Part shown: positions 24,921 to 33,612 of the stretch, one piece after another
Layout of the letters: each line of letters starts with the position of its first letter
Position numbering within the stretch: the first letter of the stretch is position 1
Origin: Acidobacteriota bacterium
GTDB taxonomy: Bacteria > Acidobacteriota > Vicinamibacteria > Vicinamibacterales > JAKQTR01
Assembly (NCBI GenBank): GCA_026393675.1
Contig: JAPKZQ010000002.1
Location: 1-62,283 of the forward strand
Length of the DNA: 62,283 nt
Direction of reading: 5' to 3'
Notes under the pieces: model-generated
What the model saw: the letters and a program-made list of their open reading frames with translations, nothing else
Database searches by the model: none
What the model was told of the DNA's origin: nothing
Made by a program: the position numbers and the translations under genes

Positions 24921-25867
24921 CACGATGATGGACCTGCCTTTCGCGCGAATTGAGCCGGCAGCGGATAGAGCTTCGACGATCGAGCGATGGTCACGCCGCC
25001 AGGCTGCGTCGCATCGAGCATGTACGGCGCACTCGACGGATCTGACGGCATCGCGTTGAGCAGGCCCGCCGCGCGCAGGGCTTCCCAATCCACCGGGAAT
25101 CGACCGACGATCTGCTGATATCTGGCCACCAGGACCGCCAATTGATCAATCTCGTCGAGCGCGTCGAGCTGGGCGAGTTTGAGTCGCGCGTTGGTCTTGA
25201 CCCAGTCGTCGTCCGAGGTCTCGTACAGCTGCATCCACAGCACCCTTGACGACCGGCGATCACCACCTTGCACCAGGGTTGTCGCGGCCATCGATCGCAA
25301 CCACCAGGGCGCGCCCGCGATCCGGCTCGCCTTGTCGAACCACATCGCCGCCTGTTTGTAGTCCTGCAGCCACCAGTAGTACACGAAGCCGGCGTCCTGG
25401 GCGTACTGCCACTTTGCTGGCTCTGCCGCGAGTCCCTTGTTCAGCAGGGCGATTGCCTGGTCCACCCGGCCGGCCCCATCGGGAAATGGCTCGGCCAGAA
25501 AGATCGCGCCAAAGCGGTACGCGATCGTGAATCGCGGATCGAGGCTTGTCGCCAGGTCCAGCAGCGGGTAGAGCGCCGAGTACTGCTTGGTCGGGCTGGT
25601 CGACACCCGCGTGTCACCGTAGTGCTGGATCGCCCGGATCCAGTACAGGTCGGCGAGCAGAGCGTGGTACGACAGCGCCAGGCGGTTCGCAGAGGCGCCG
25701 GACTTGAGGTACAGCAATGTGGCATCACCGGACGCGATGCGATAGTGCGTCTCGCGCACAGCCTGCAGCCCCAGTGCGGCGGCCACGAGCAACGCCGAGG
25801 CCGCCAGGGCCACCATCACCTGGCGGCGATCGGGCCGGCCCGACGCCGCTGCCGCGTCGGCGCTCAT
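24920..25867 (-). CDS. TPR-containing membrane-anchored protein of the pilus locus
   Basis: A 315-residue protein. A single membrane helix near residues 17-36 anchors it, and the rest is helical and TPR-like (LLADLYWIRAIQHYG, ALYPLLDLATSLDPRFTIAY, AQDAGFVYYWWLQDYKQAAM, ALDEIDQLAVLVARY). It lies between an ABC permease and pilD, overlapping both. In myxobacteria the comparable place in the pil cluster holds genes linked to an ABC transporter needed for pili. Its exact counterpart there is not clear from sequence alone. Confidence 0.75.
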   Translation of the reverse strand: MSADAAAASGRPDRRQVMVALAASALLVAAALGLQAVRETHYRIASGDATLLYLKSGASANRLALSYHALLADLYWIRAIQHYGDTRVSTSPTKQYSALYPLLDLATSLDPRFTIAYRFGAIFLAEPFPDGAGRVDQAIALLNKGLAAEPAKWQYAQDAGFVYYWWLQDYKQAAMWFDKASRIAGAPWWLRSMAATTLVQGGDRRSSRVLWMQLYETSDDDWVKTNARLKLAQLDALDEIDQLAVLVARYQQIVGRFPVDWEALRAAGLLNAMPSDPSSAPYMLDATQPGGVTIARSSKLYPLPAQFARKAGPSS

Positions 25868-26676
25868 TTGAAATCGCGCCTGGCAAACACCAGCATGGCC
25901 AGTCCGACGACGGCGGCCGCGTAGAGCAGGCCGTACCCGCTCGTCAGCAGCACGTAACCAACCGGAACCGTCTGACCGTGCACGACCGCCGCCTTCACAT
26001 CAAACGGTGCGAGATTCGGCAACAGGTAGTAAAGGGCACGGGCCAGAACAGCTGCGGCCCTCGACTTCACGATGTGTTCGAAATGCGCCAGATCCGCGTT
26101 GAAGTGTCCGACGATGTACAGACCAAACGTCAGGGCCGCCGACAGCATCGGGCTCGAGAAGGTCGAGAAAAACAGGGCCACCGCCGTGACAACGAGCAGC
26201 TGGACGTAGATCAGCACGAACGCCTTGAGCAGGTTCGGATCGACCACCGGCGCATCGATCATGGCGGCCCTGGCCAACGCCGGCTGCGTCCAGGCCATGA
26301 CGGCCAGCACCAGGTAGACGGCCGTCGCCATCACCGCGAGATTGACCAGCAGCGTCAGCGCCAAGCCGATGAACTTGCCGACGATGAAGTGGTGGCGCCG
26401 GAGTGGCTTGACCAGGACGTTGTAGACGCTGCGCCGATCGACTTCCTTCCAGACCAGGCCCACGCCGATGAAGACGGCCATGAACAGTCCGAACACGGCG
26501 CTGGCGGCCAGACCGAGGTCCTTGATGATCTTGATGTCCTGCCCCGCCGTCAACTGCCCAACCAGGTACGACGCCGAGATCATCAGGGTCGCGAACAGAA
26601 CCAGGTTGTACAGCACCTTGTCCCGTACCGATTCCTTGAACACGTGGTAGGCGATCAGTCCGATGACGCGCGCCAT
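25864..26676 (-). CDS. ABC-2 type permease of the pilus locus (PilI-like)
   Basis: A 270-residue membrane protein with six segments in two groups (about residues 20-40, 60-75, 105-125, 140-160, 175-195 and 245-262). The layout and the VIGLIAYHVFKESVRDKV start match ABC-2 permeases. Its ATP-binding partner overlaps by one base upstream, and the TPR gene overlaps by 4 bases downstream. By position and type it corresponds to PilI of Myxococcus xanthus, where the PilH-PilI transporter is needed for pilus biogenesis; that equivalence is inference. Confidence 0.8.
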   Translation of the reverse strand: MARVIGLIAYHVFKESVRDKVLYNLVLFATLMISASYLVGQLTAGQDIKIIKDLGLAASAVFGLFMAVFIGVGLVWKEVDRRSVYNVLVKPLRRHHFIVGKFIGLALTLLVNLAVMATAVYLVLAVMAWTQPALARAAMIDAPVVDPNLLKAFVLIYVQLLVVTAVALFFSTFSSPMLSAALTFGLYIVGHFNADLAHFEHIVKSRAAAVLARALYYLLPNLAPFDVKAAVVHGQTVPVGYVLLTSGYGLLYAAAVVGLAMLVFARRDFK

Positions 26677-27644
26677 CAGCCCTCCGGCATGAATCGCCCG
26701 GCCGGCGCCGCGGCCTGGCTGGCCTTGACCTGCTCCACAAAGACGTCCTCGAGCGTCGTGCGCAGCGGATTCAGCGAGACGAGGCGGCCGCCCCGATCGC
26801 GAACCGCCGCGATGACGCGCTCAGGCTCGCAGTCCGGTGCGAGATCGACGGTGCATCGGCCATCGGCAATCGGCGCGACGCTGCGAACGGCGGGGCCGAG
26901 CATGCCGAGTGCGGCCGGCTCAATGCCGGCCACCACCAGTTCCCATCCCGCGACCTTGAATGCGAGCATCTCCGACAGGCTGCCCATCGCCACCATCTGC
27001 CCGCCCACCAGAATGCCCACGCGGCTGCAGAGCGTCTCGGCATCCGACAGGATGTGCGAGCTGAAGAACACCGTGCACCCGCGATCGCGGAGGCTCAGGA
27101 TGAGGGCGCGCACGTCACGGCGCCCGATGGGGTCGAGTCCGGACATCGGTTCATCAAGAAACACGACCTCGGGGTCGTTGATCAGGGCCTGCGCGAGTCC
27201 GACACGCTGCAGCATGCCTTTGGAGAACTTCCGCATCGGCAGCCGCCGTTCGCCACCGATGCCCAGGCGGTCGAGCAGATCGCTCACCCGTCTCTGACGT
27301 TCGGGATTCCTGATGCCGAAAAGTCCGGCGAAATACGAGAGCAGTTCCTCGGCCGTCAGGTAGTCGTAGAAGTACGGGGCCTCCGGCAGAAATCCGACGC
27401 GACGCCGCACCTCGAGATCGCCGGCTGGCCGGCCCAGGATCGAGATTCGGCCAGAGGTGGGATAGATGAGCTGCATCAGCAGCTTCAGGGTCGTGGTCTT
27501 GCCGGCGCCGTTCGGGCCGAGGAAACCGAAGACCTCGTTGGCCTCCACGCGCAGCGTGACGCCGTCGAGCGCCCGGTACGGACGCGGGCGCCAGAAGCCG
27601 ACGGCATAGTCCTTGGTGAGACCGTCTGTCTCGATCGCAGCCAT
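26676..27644 (-). CDS. ABC transporter ATPase of the pilus locus (PilH-like)
   Basis: A 322-residue ATPase. Walker A GPNGAGKTTT (residues 44-53), signature FSKGMLQRVGLA (SKGM in place of SGGQ), Walker B VVFLDEPMSGLDP and the switch His in FFSSHILSDAE are all present. A C-terminal domain (about 225-322) is of the kind that follows ABC-2 exporters. It pairs with the permease directly downstream. The place between pilA and pilD matches PilH in myxobacteria. Confidence 0.88.
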   Translation of the reverse strand: MAAIETDGLTKDYAVGFWRPRPYRALDGVTLRVEANEVFGFLGPNGAGKTTTLKLLMQLIYPTSGRISILGRPAGDLEVRRRVGFLPEAPYFYDYLTAEELLSYFAGLFGIRNPERQRRVSDLLDRLGIGGERRLPMRKFSKGMLQRVGLAQALINDPEVVFLDEPMSGLDPIGRRDVRALILSLRDRGCTVFFSSHILSDAETLCSRVGILVGGQMVAMGSLSEMLAFKVAGWELVVAGIEPAALGMLGPAVRSVAPIADGRCTVDLAPDCEPERVIAAVRDRGGRLVSLNPLRTTLEDVFVEQVKASQAAAPAGRFMPEG

Positions 27645-27647
27645 CGA

Positions 27648-28874
27648 TCAGGGTGTAATCTTGCCGGCCTTCTTCAGTTCGTACTGGAGGGCCAGGTCGA
27701 AGTACTGCGGCGGGAGGGCGCCGTTCCGCCGGATGTACAGCACGGTGTCTTTGCCGGGCTCGCGATGCCCGATAAAGAAGGTCGGCGTCTGATTGATGCC
27801 GAGGATGGTCGCCAGCGCAATATCGCTTTTGACCTGGTTCAGCACCGTCTGATACTGCTCGTCGAAGTCCGGCACGCCGCCAATATCACGCGCGGCCTGC
27901 CGCACGATGGGTGGCGTCAGCGCCTGGTTTCGCGTATAGAGCCAGTCCTCCATCGCGTCGCCCCGCCCCTTGAGCCGCGCCAGTCGCACCGCGACGGCCG
28001 ACTCGCACGACGCCAGGTGCATGTCGCTCTTCATGTTGGCGTTGCACTCCATCTCGAGCGGGTAGTCCTTCGCGATGAACTTGACCTCGCCGGGATACTG
28101 CGCCCGGTACTTCGCCAGAATCTCCTTGTAATCCAGGTAGCTCTGCGCGCACGCCGGGCACATGTAGTCGGAGAACTTCACGATGACGACGCTCGCGCCT
28201 TCGGCTGAAACCGGCACCTGCACCCGGGGCTGGGATTCCCAGAAGCGAATGAACTCGCTGGTGGAATCACCGCCGGCCTGCGGGGCGGGTGACGCCTGCG
28301 TATCGCCGTGGCGCGGCATGAAGGCGATCGCTGCAGTTGACGACATGATGAAAACCATCACGACGGCCATGGCCGGCGGGCTGGCCAGCGCGGCCCGGAC
28401 GTCCTGCCAGATCCGGCGGGGAATCGTGGTCATGGGAAACGGTATCCTTGCACCTGAAGTGAGAAACACACCAGTCACCGCAACGTAGGTGATGATGCAC
28501 ATCGCGCAGACGGTCTTGAGGATCACGAGCGACGCGTACGCCAGGTAGATCACCGAGCCAAGCCCCAGCACGCCGAGCACGAAGACGTACCCCACGGCGC
28601 TTTCGCGCAGGCTCGGCCATCCCCAGCGCGATCCTGCCAGCAACACCATCACGCCCACGTACCACAGCGCGCCGAACAGGGCCACCGGCACCCCGGCAAG
28701 GCTTGCGTACCGGCTCTGGTATACCTGGGTGCAACTGACCGTCGGGCTCACGTCACAGAAGCTGACGTAGCCTGGCTGTCGCAGCAGTTGGACGTGCACG
28801 TACAGCGACGCGATAGACGAGGCCAGCCCGACCAGGGTCAACACGAAGAGGACACGGCGAACGCTATTCGACAT
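27648..28874 (-). CDS. VKOR and DsbA-like thioredoxin fusion
   Basis: A 408-residue oxidase that makes disulfide bonds. The N-terminal half is a VKOR domain with five membrane segments; the redox cysteines are C40 and C48 (CDVSPTVSC) and the quinone-site pair C123-x-x-C126 (CAMC). After a linker (residues 190-215) comes a DsbA/thioredoxin domain with C239-P-A-C242 and the cis-proline loop near NQTPTFFIG. Fused VKOR proteins oxidise substrates and pass electrons to quinone. It sits between the pilin genes and the ABC genes, 3 bp from the ATPase start. The pilins each carry a conserved Cys pair, an obvious possible substrate. Confidence 0.9.
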   Translation of the reverse strand: MSNSVRRVLFVLTLVGLASSIASLYVHVQLLRQPGYVSFCDVSPTVSCTQVYQSRYASLAGVPVALFGALWYVGVMVLLAGSRWGWPSLRESAVGYVFVLGVLGLGSVIYLAYASLVILKTVCAMCIITYVAVTGVFLTSGARIPFPMTTIPRRIWQDVRAALASPPAMAVVMVFIMSSTAAIAFMPRHGDTQASPAPQAGGDSTSEFIRFWESQPRVQVPVSAEGASVVIVKFSDYMCPACAQSYLDYKEILAKYRAQYPGEVKFIAKDYPLEMECNANMKSDMHLASCESAVAVRLARLKGRGDAMEDWLYTRNQALTPPIVRQAARDIGGVPDFDEQYQTVLNQVKSDIALATILGINQTPTFFIGHREPGKDTVLYIRRNGALPPQYFDLALQYELKKAGKITP

Positions 28875-28986
28875 CGTAGGAATGGCACCCCCTCACTCTC
28901 GCAGTTGTAGCGGCTTCCGGGGAGCGCCGTCAAGCGGGGACTTTGGGTCCGCGGCAACCCGGGTGGTGCCGCCACCTGAAATCGCT

Positions 28987-29523
28987 CTATCTATCGATGA
29001 CCGAAGCGTAGGCAGGAGCCGTCGTGTCCGTCATCGCCAGCGCCGTCTGCGACATGGCCTGGAAGATCGTCAAGCTCATGTTCGTCCCGAACGCCCGCGT
29101 GCCGGCGCCAGCCGCCGGGGTCGCCGTCGCGTTGTAGCCCTGCACCGCCGCGCCGGCCGCCAGACCGTTGCAGGAAGCCGGAGCCGTCGCCGCCACGCCC
29201 GACGAGCTGGCCATCGTGACGGTGTAGCCGCTCTTGGTCACCGACGCCGCTCCGCTCAGATCCGGGCTGATGAAGGGCATGCCAGCCGCCGGCGCCGTGC
29301 CGAGGTTCACCAAGCCCGGCGAGTAGAAGCCGTTGCCACAGCTGGCCGCGTAGGTCGCTTGGGCGCTGTTGATCGCGCGCAGCGATCCGATCGCCGACGC
29401 CTCATTGGCGGACTGGCGTGCGCGCAGCAGGCCAGGCACCGCGATGGCGGCGATGATGCCGATGATGGCCACAACAATCAGCAGCTCGATCAGCGTGAAT
29501 CCGCGTGGTTGCGTGCTGCGCAT
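28987..29523 (-). CDS. pilA: Type IV pilin, second tandem copy
   Basis: A 178-residue prepilin: leader MRSTQPRG, then FTLIELLIVVAIIGIIAAIA (Glu 5). The first 60 residues match the upstream pilin closely; the C-terminal half diverges. Cysteines near residues 62 and 117 match those of the other copy. The start at 29523 gives an ordinary leader; a longer frame to 29586 is possible. No Shine-Dalgarno sequence is visible, and a strong terminator lies upstream, so it may be weakly expressed or have its own promoter. Confidence 0.85.
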   Translation of the reverse strand: MRSTQPRGFTLIELLIVVAIIGIIAAIAVPGLLRARQSANEASAIGSLRAINSAQATYAASCGNGFYSPGLVNLGTAPAAGMPFISPDLSGAASVTKSGYTVTMASSSGVAATAPASCNGLAAGAAVQGYNATATPAAGAGTRAFGTNMSLTIFQAMSQTALAMTDTTAPAYASVIDR

Positions 29524-29644
29524 AGGCGAGTGGCCAATCAACCTGATGGGTCGCGTGACGTGTCGAAAAAAGGATACAGCAAACAACCACGCGACGCCAC
29601 GCCAGCGACCGCCGGCCAGGGCGCGCGACCCGCGCGAAAAGAAA

Positions 29645-29678
29645 CGAGGGATGACGGCACGACAGCCGACATCCCTCG
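29645..29678 (-). terminator. Intrinsic terminator after the first pilin gene
   Basis: A hairpin with 9-bp arms CGAGGGATG and CATCCCTCG and an inner CGGC/GCCG stem. On the pilin strand it is followed by TTTCTTTT. It lies 27 bp beyond the pilA stop codon and separates the two pilin genes. Confidence 0.75.
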
Positions 29679-29704
29679 CAGGAAACCCGTTGGTACTCTG
29701 GTAG

Positions 29705-30214
29705 TTACTGGAGCGGGCTCGCGGTCGCCGGAGCCGTCGTGTCCGTCATCACCAGGTTGACCGCACCGTAGAAGATCGTCGACGACGTGTTCGTGCCGAA
29801 GAACCGGCCGCCTCCTCCCACCGGGTCCGCCGTCGCGTTATACCCGGTCGTCACCGTACCGAGGTTGCACGACGCGGGCGTCCCGGCCGGCGCTGGGGTT
29901 GCTGCGTTCATCGTGATCGTGTAGTTGCTCTTCACCACGGCGCCGGCGCCGACCAGATCCGGGCTGATGAAGGGCGTACCGTTTGTCGGTGCCAGGCCAA
30001 GATTCGCCAGGCTCGGCGAGTAGAAGCCGTTGCCGCAGCTCGCGGCATAGGTCGACTGCGAGCTGTTGATGGCGCGCAGCGATCCAATGGCTGACGCCTC
30101 GTTGCCCGCCTGGCGTGCGCGCAGCAGGCCGGGCACGGCGATGGCGGCAATGATGCCGATGATGGCGACGACAATTAACAGCTCAATCAGCGTGAACCCC
30201 TTGTTGTTCTTCAT
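29705..30214 (-). CDS. pilA: Major type IV pilin
   Basis: A 169-residue prepilin with short leader MKNNKG and mature start FTLIELLIVVAIIGIIAAIA (Glu 5). Conserved middle SAIGSLRAINSSQSTYAAS and Cys60/Cys116 (likely one disulfide). A strong Shine-Dalgarno sequence (AAAGGAGC) sits before the ATG, in contrast to the other pilin copy, so this is probably the main subunit. Transcription is expected from the sigma-54 promoter at 30323-30338, activated by PilR from the gene just upstream. Confidence 0.93.
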   Translation of the reverse strand: MKNNKGFTLIELLIVVAIIGIIAAIAVPGLLRARQAGNEASAIGSLRAINSSQSTYAASCGNGFYSPSLANLGLAPTNGTPFISPDLVGAGAVVKSNYTITMNAATPAPAGTPASCNLGTVTTGYNATADPVGGGGRFFGTNTSSTIFYGAVNLVMTDTTAPATASPLQ

Positions 30215-30470
30215 TGCTCAGCTCCTTTGCGTGAATCGTTTCTAACGGAATCTCGTAATACGCGGCAGCCGCTCTGGTCTTGTCGGGGGCGCCTGGCACG
30301 CTGTCGTCGCAACCAACCGAAATGCAATGTCAGTACCATGTCGTTCAAGAAGATACATGTATCATTAAAGTATTGATATTAAATGACTTATCTTGAACTG
30401 GTGCTTGTCTCAATCTTCTGAGTCTCGTCAACGGAGTGACGCTCTGCGGCAGTTCAAGTGCCACAAATTG
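30215..30470 (-). promoter_or_regulatory. pilA control region with a sigma-54 promoter
   Basis: On the minus strand TGGTACTGACATTGCA (30338-30323) has GG and GC exactly ten bases apart, the -24/-12 signature, with the conserved TTGCA. Transcription would start near 30312, giving a leader of about 98 bases. The AT-rich stretch upstream contains the perfect palindrome GATACATGTATC (30352-30363), a possible activator or IHF-type site. PilR, the likely activator, is encoded next door. Confidence 0.65.
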
Positions 30471-31934
30471 TCAGCCCCCACCTTCGGTGCCGGCGTCTTC
30501 GGACGCCAGCCGGTGCCGGCGCAGGTCGTACTTGTCGAGGAGGTGGCGCAATTGCCTGGGTGTAATGCCCAACAGCTTGGCCGCCTTGTCGTGGCGGCCG
30601 TCCGCCTGTTTCAACGCCTGCTGAACGAGGTCGCGTTCACGGTTCTCCAGGTGCAACGGCAGGTCCAGGCCCTGGGCCGGCAACTGGATGGCGTGCTCGC
30701 TGTCACCGATTGCGCCGGGGCCGGCCGTGGGCAGGCGGACGTCGGCCGGAAGACTGTCGAGTTGAATGACTGGACCCCGCTCGAGCGCGACGGCCCGTTC
30801 GATCACGTTCTCGAGCTGGCGGACGTTGCCAGGCCAGCCGAATGCCTCGAGACACCTCACCGCGTCTGATGAGATTCCACCGATGGACTTCCCCATCTGC
30901 TCTCGGTACTTCGCGAGGAAGTGCTCGGCCAGTAGCGAAATGTCCTCCCGCCGTTCGCGCAGCGGCGGCAACTGGATCGGAATCACGTTGATGCGGTAGT
31001 ACAGGTCCTCGCGGAACTTCCCTTCGGCGACCAGTCGCGACAGATCGCGGTTGGTTGCGGTGATGATGCGGATGTCGGCGTCAATTTCGTCGGTGCCGCC
31101 GAGCCGGCGAAACTTGCGTTCCTGCAGGACGCGGAGCAGTTTCACCTGCATCATCGGGCTCATCTCGGAGATCTCGTCGAGAAACACGGTGCCGTGTTCC
31201 GCCGTCTCGAGCAGCCCCTTCCTGGTCATGGCGGCGCCCGTGAAGGCGCCGCGCATGTGACCGAACAGCTCCGCCTCCAGCAGGGTCTCTGGCAGCGCTC
31301 CACAATTGAGCGCGACAAACGCTCGATCACGGCGCATCGAGTTCACGTGGATCGCCCGGGCGACCAGTTCCTTGCCGGTGCCCGATTCGCCGGTGACGAG
31401 AATCGTGCTGTTAGTCGGCGCGATCGTCTCGATCAGATCGAAGACGGCTTCCATGGCCTTACTCCGTCCGACGATGTTCGCAAAGGCCGACGCGGTGCGC
31501 AGGGCCCGTTTCAGCAGCACGTTTTCCTGGCGCAGGTCGCGACGTTCGAGCGCGTTGCGGACCTTGGCCTTCAGTTCTTCAACGTCGAACGGTTTGGTGA
31601 TGTAGTCGTAGGCCCCGAGCCTGAGCGCCTCCACCGCGGTTTCGGTCGACGCGAACGCCGTGATCATGATGCCGACGATGTCGGGGTCGAGGCGTTTGGC
31701 CGCCCTGAGCAAATCCACGCCGCTCATTCCCGGCATCCGGATATCCGAGATCAGCAGGTCGATGGTCTCGTGCTCGAGCGTAGCCAGCGCCACCTCGCCT
31801 GTTTCCGCCAGCAGGACGTGATGCCCTTCTCGCCGCAGCACAATGGTCAGCAGTTCCCGCATCGATCGCTCGTCATCGACGACCAGAATGCGGCCGTGCG
31901 GACGGTCCGGGGCGGTCGTGGGTTCAGTCGTCAT
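30471..31934 (-). CDS. pilR: Sigma-54-dependent response regulator (PilR-type)
   Basis: A 487-residue NtrC-family activator. The receiver domain (about residues 14-130) has VDDERSM and phospho-acceptor LISDIRMPGMSG. The AAA+ domain has Walker A GESGTGKE, the sigma-54 contact loop GAFTGA and the arginine-finger region PLRERRED. The C-terminal Fis-type helix-turn-helix is HDKAAKLLGITPRQLRHLL. The start is set at 31934 by GAGG upstream; the longer frame to 31997 lies in pilS. Next to pilS and pilA, it should respond to PilS and activate pilA. Confidence 0.94.
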   Translation of the reverse strand: MTTEPTTAPDRPHGRILVVDDERSMRELLTIVLRREGHHVLLAETGEVALATLEHETIDLLISDIRMPGMSGVDLLRAAKRLDPDIVGIMITAFASTETAVEALRLGAYDYITKPFDVEELKAKVRNALERRDLRQENVLLKRALRTASAFANIVGRSKAMEAVFDLIETIAPTNSTILVTGESGTGKELVARAIHVNSMRRDRAFVALNCGALPETLLEAELFGHMRGAFTGAAMTRKGLLETAEHGTVFLDEISEMSPMMQVKLLRVLQERKFRRLGGTDEIDADIRIITATNRDLSRLVAEGKFREDLYYRINVIPIQLPPLRERREDISLLAEHFLAKYREQMGKSIGGISSDAVRCLEAFGWPGNVRQLENVIERAVALERGPVIQLDSLPADVRLPTAGPGAIGDSEHAIQLPAQGLDLPLHLENRERDLVQQALKQADGRHDKAAKLLGITPRQLRHLLDKYDLRRHRLASEDAGTEGGG

Positions 31935-31944
31935 GGCAGATTCC

Positions 31945-33612
31945 TCACGCGGCGGGCTCCCGGGCCGGCAACCGCACCTCGACCGTGGTGCCGGCACCTG
32001 GATTCGACGTCACCCGGATTTCGCCGCCATGGTCGCTGACAATGCGATGCACGATCGCCATCCCCAGCCCGCTCCCTTTCGCAAATGACCCGTGGAACGG
32101 CTGGAAGATGGCATCGAGATCGGCATCTTCGATCCCCACGCCTTCGTCCTGGACCACGATGACGGCCTCGTGCTGGGTCGCGCCTTCGTGGGACGACAGC
32201 AGCAGCCGGCCGCCATCCGGCATGGCGCGCAGGCCATTGGTGGCGAGGTTCCAGACGATCTGCCGGATCTGCCCTTCGTCGGCTTCGCACCACACGGGCA
32301 AGGCTGGTGATTCCACGTCGAGGCTGTGACGCGCCCCGACCTCGGAGCTGTTGCGCAGCAGCAGCGCCGCGTCCTGCAGAATCGAACGAACGTCGATCCG
32401 GCCGATGTTGAAGCGTTGGGGCCGCGCGTATGCCAGGAAGCTGCGAATCGTCGTGTTGAGCCGCTCCGATTCGCGCAGCACGATGTCCATCAATTGCGCC
32501 TGTTCGGGGTTCAGGCTGAGTTCGCTCCGGAGCACCTGGATCGAGCCGGACATCGACGCCAGCGGATTCCGGATCTCGTGCGCAATCCCGGCGGCCATCT
32601 CGCCGACCGCCGCCATCCGGTGCTGGACCCTGGCTTCGCGCTCGAGCCTGCGGGGTGCGGTCGTGTCCTGAAAGGTGAACAGAAAGCCCGAATGCCCGGC
32701 CGACGTCATCAACCCGGTGGCGGCCAGGCCGAGATCGACGACGGTGCCGTCGGCTCTTGTGTAGCGATAATCAGCTCGTGCGCTGGTGCGAGCCGGCAGG
32801 TCGCCCAGCTTCGCCGCGAACGGCGGCGGCAGTTGCAGCAGGCTGGCCACGTCGCCGCCCCGAGCGGTCTGGGCGGCGTGGCCGGTGATGGCCTCAGCCA
32901 CCTGATTGAATGTCAACACCCGCCCCGCCAAGTCCGTCGTCACCAGCCCCATGGCCAGGCTGTCGATCACGTGCTGATTGAACGCCTGGAGGTCGGCAAT
33001 CTCGGCCGACGCATCCGCCAGTCTCACGTCGGCGCGGCGGACGCGCTCGGCGAGTGACCCGCTGAGCCACGCGACCGCAAAGAAACCCGCGGTGTTGATG
33101 GCGACCGTATACCCGGCGACCTGTGCCGGAGGAATGGCTCCGGAGGTGCCGGTGGGCCAGAGCGACCACAGGGGCGATTGCTCGACGGCGTACTGCATGA
33201 TCACGAGGGCGGCATGGAGGACGGCGGCAAACGTCGCCATGAGCACGGCACTACGCCTGGAGCGGAGCGTACTTGCGCCGATGATGGGCAGAAAGTACAG
33301 CGACGACAGCACGCTGGCGATCCCGCCCGTCATCCACACGAACGCCGACACGGTCAGCGTGTCGAACGCCAGCTGGAGATCCACGAGCCAGGGGCGGCGC
33401 TCGGCCTGCCGGAGGGTCACGGCCCAGACGGCCGACAACGCAAAGGTCGATCCGATCAGTCCGTAGAGCAGCTCGGACTCGCCGACCAAGGGCGCGCGCA
33501 GTTGGAGCAGCACCGCCGATCCGAGCAGCGCCACGCTGACCGCGAGGCGCACCGTCATCAGCATGACGACTTCGCGCCGGATCCCGCGTTGGGTCACGCC
33601 GTGGCCACTCAT
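31945..33612 (-). CDS. pilS: Pilus sensor histidine kinase (PilS-type)
   Basis: A 555-residue membrane kinase. Five or six membrane helices (residues 15-195) precede a PAS domain (about 205-310), the phospho-acceptor H-box GIAHEIRNPLASMSGS and the ATPase boxes IVWNLATNG, DEGVGIED and FAKGSGLGMAIVHRI. The start overlaps the pilC stop by 4 bases (ATGA). PilS senses pilin levels in the membrane in other bacteria and controls PilR; the context here is identical. Confidence 0.93.
   Translation of the reverse strand: MSGHGVTQRGIRREVVMLMTVRLAVSVALLGSAVLLQLRAPLVGESELLYGLIGSTFALSAVWAVTLRQAERRPWLVDLQLAFDTLTVSAFVWMTGGIASVLSSLYFLPIIGASTLRSRRSAVLMATFAAVLHAALVIMQYAVEQSPLWSLWPTGTSGAIPPAQVAGYTVAINTAGFFAVAWLSGSLAERVRRADVRLADASAEIADLQAFNQHVIDSLAMGLVTTDLAGRVLTFNQVAEAITGHAAQTARGGDVASLLQLPPPFAAKLGDLPARTSARADYRYTRADGTVVDLGLAATGLMTSAGHSGFLFTFQDTTAPRRLEREARVQHRMAAVGEMAAGIAHEIRNPLASMSGSIQVLRSELSLNPEQAQLMDIVLRESERLNTTIRSFLAYARPQRFNIGRIDVRSILQDAALLLRNSSEVGARHSLDVESPALPVWCEADEGQIRQIVWNLATNGLRAMPDGGRLLLSSHEGATQHEAVIVVQDEGVGIEDADLDAIFQPFHGSFAKGSGLGMAIVHRIVSDHGGEIRVTSNPGAGTTVEVRLPAREPAA

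Noticed and set aside
30293-30312. TGGCACG on the + strand as a second sigma-54 promoter
   Set aside because: No GC dinucleotide at ten bases from GG, and no gene follows on that strand.
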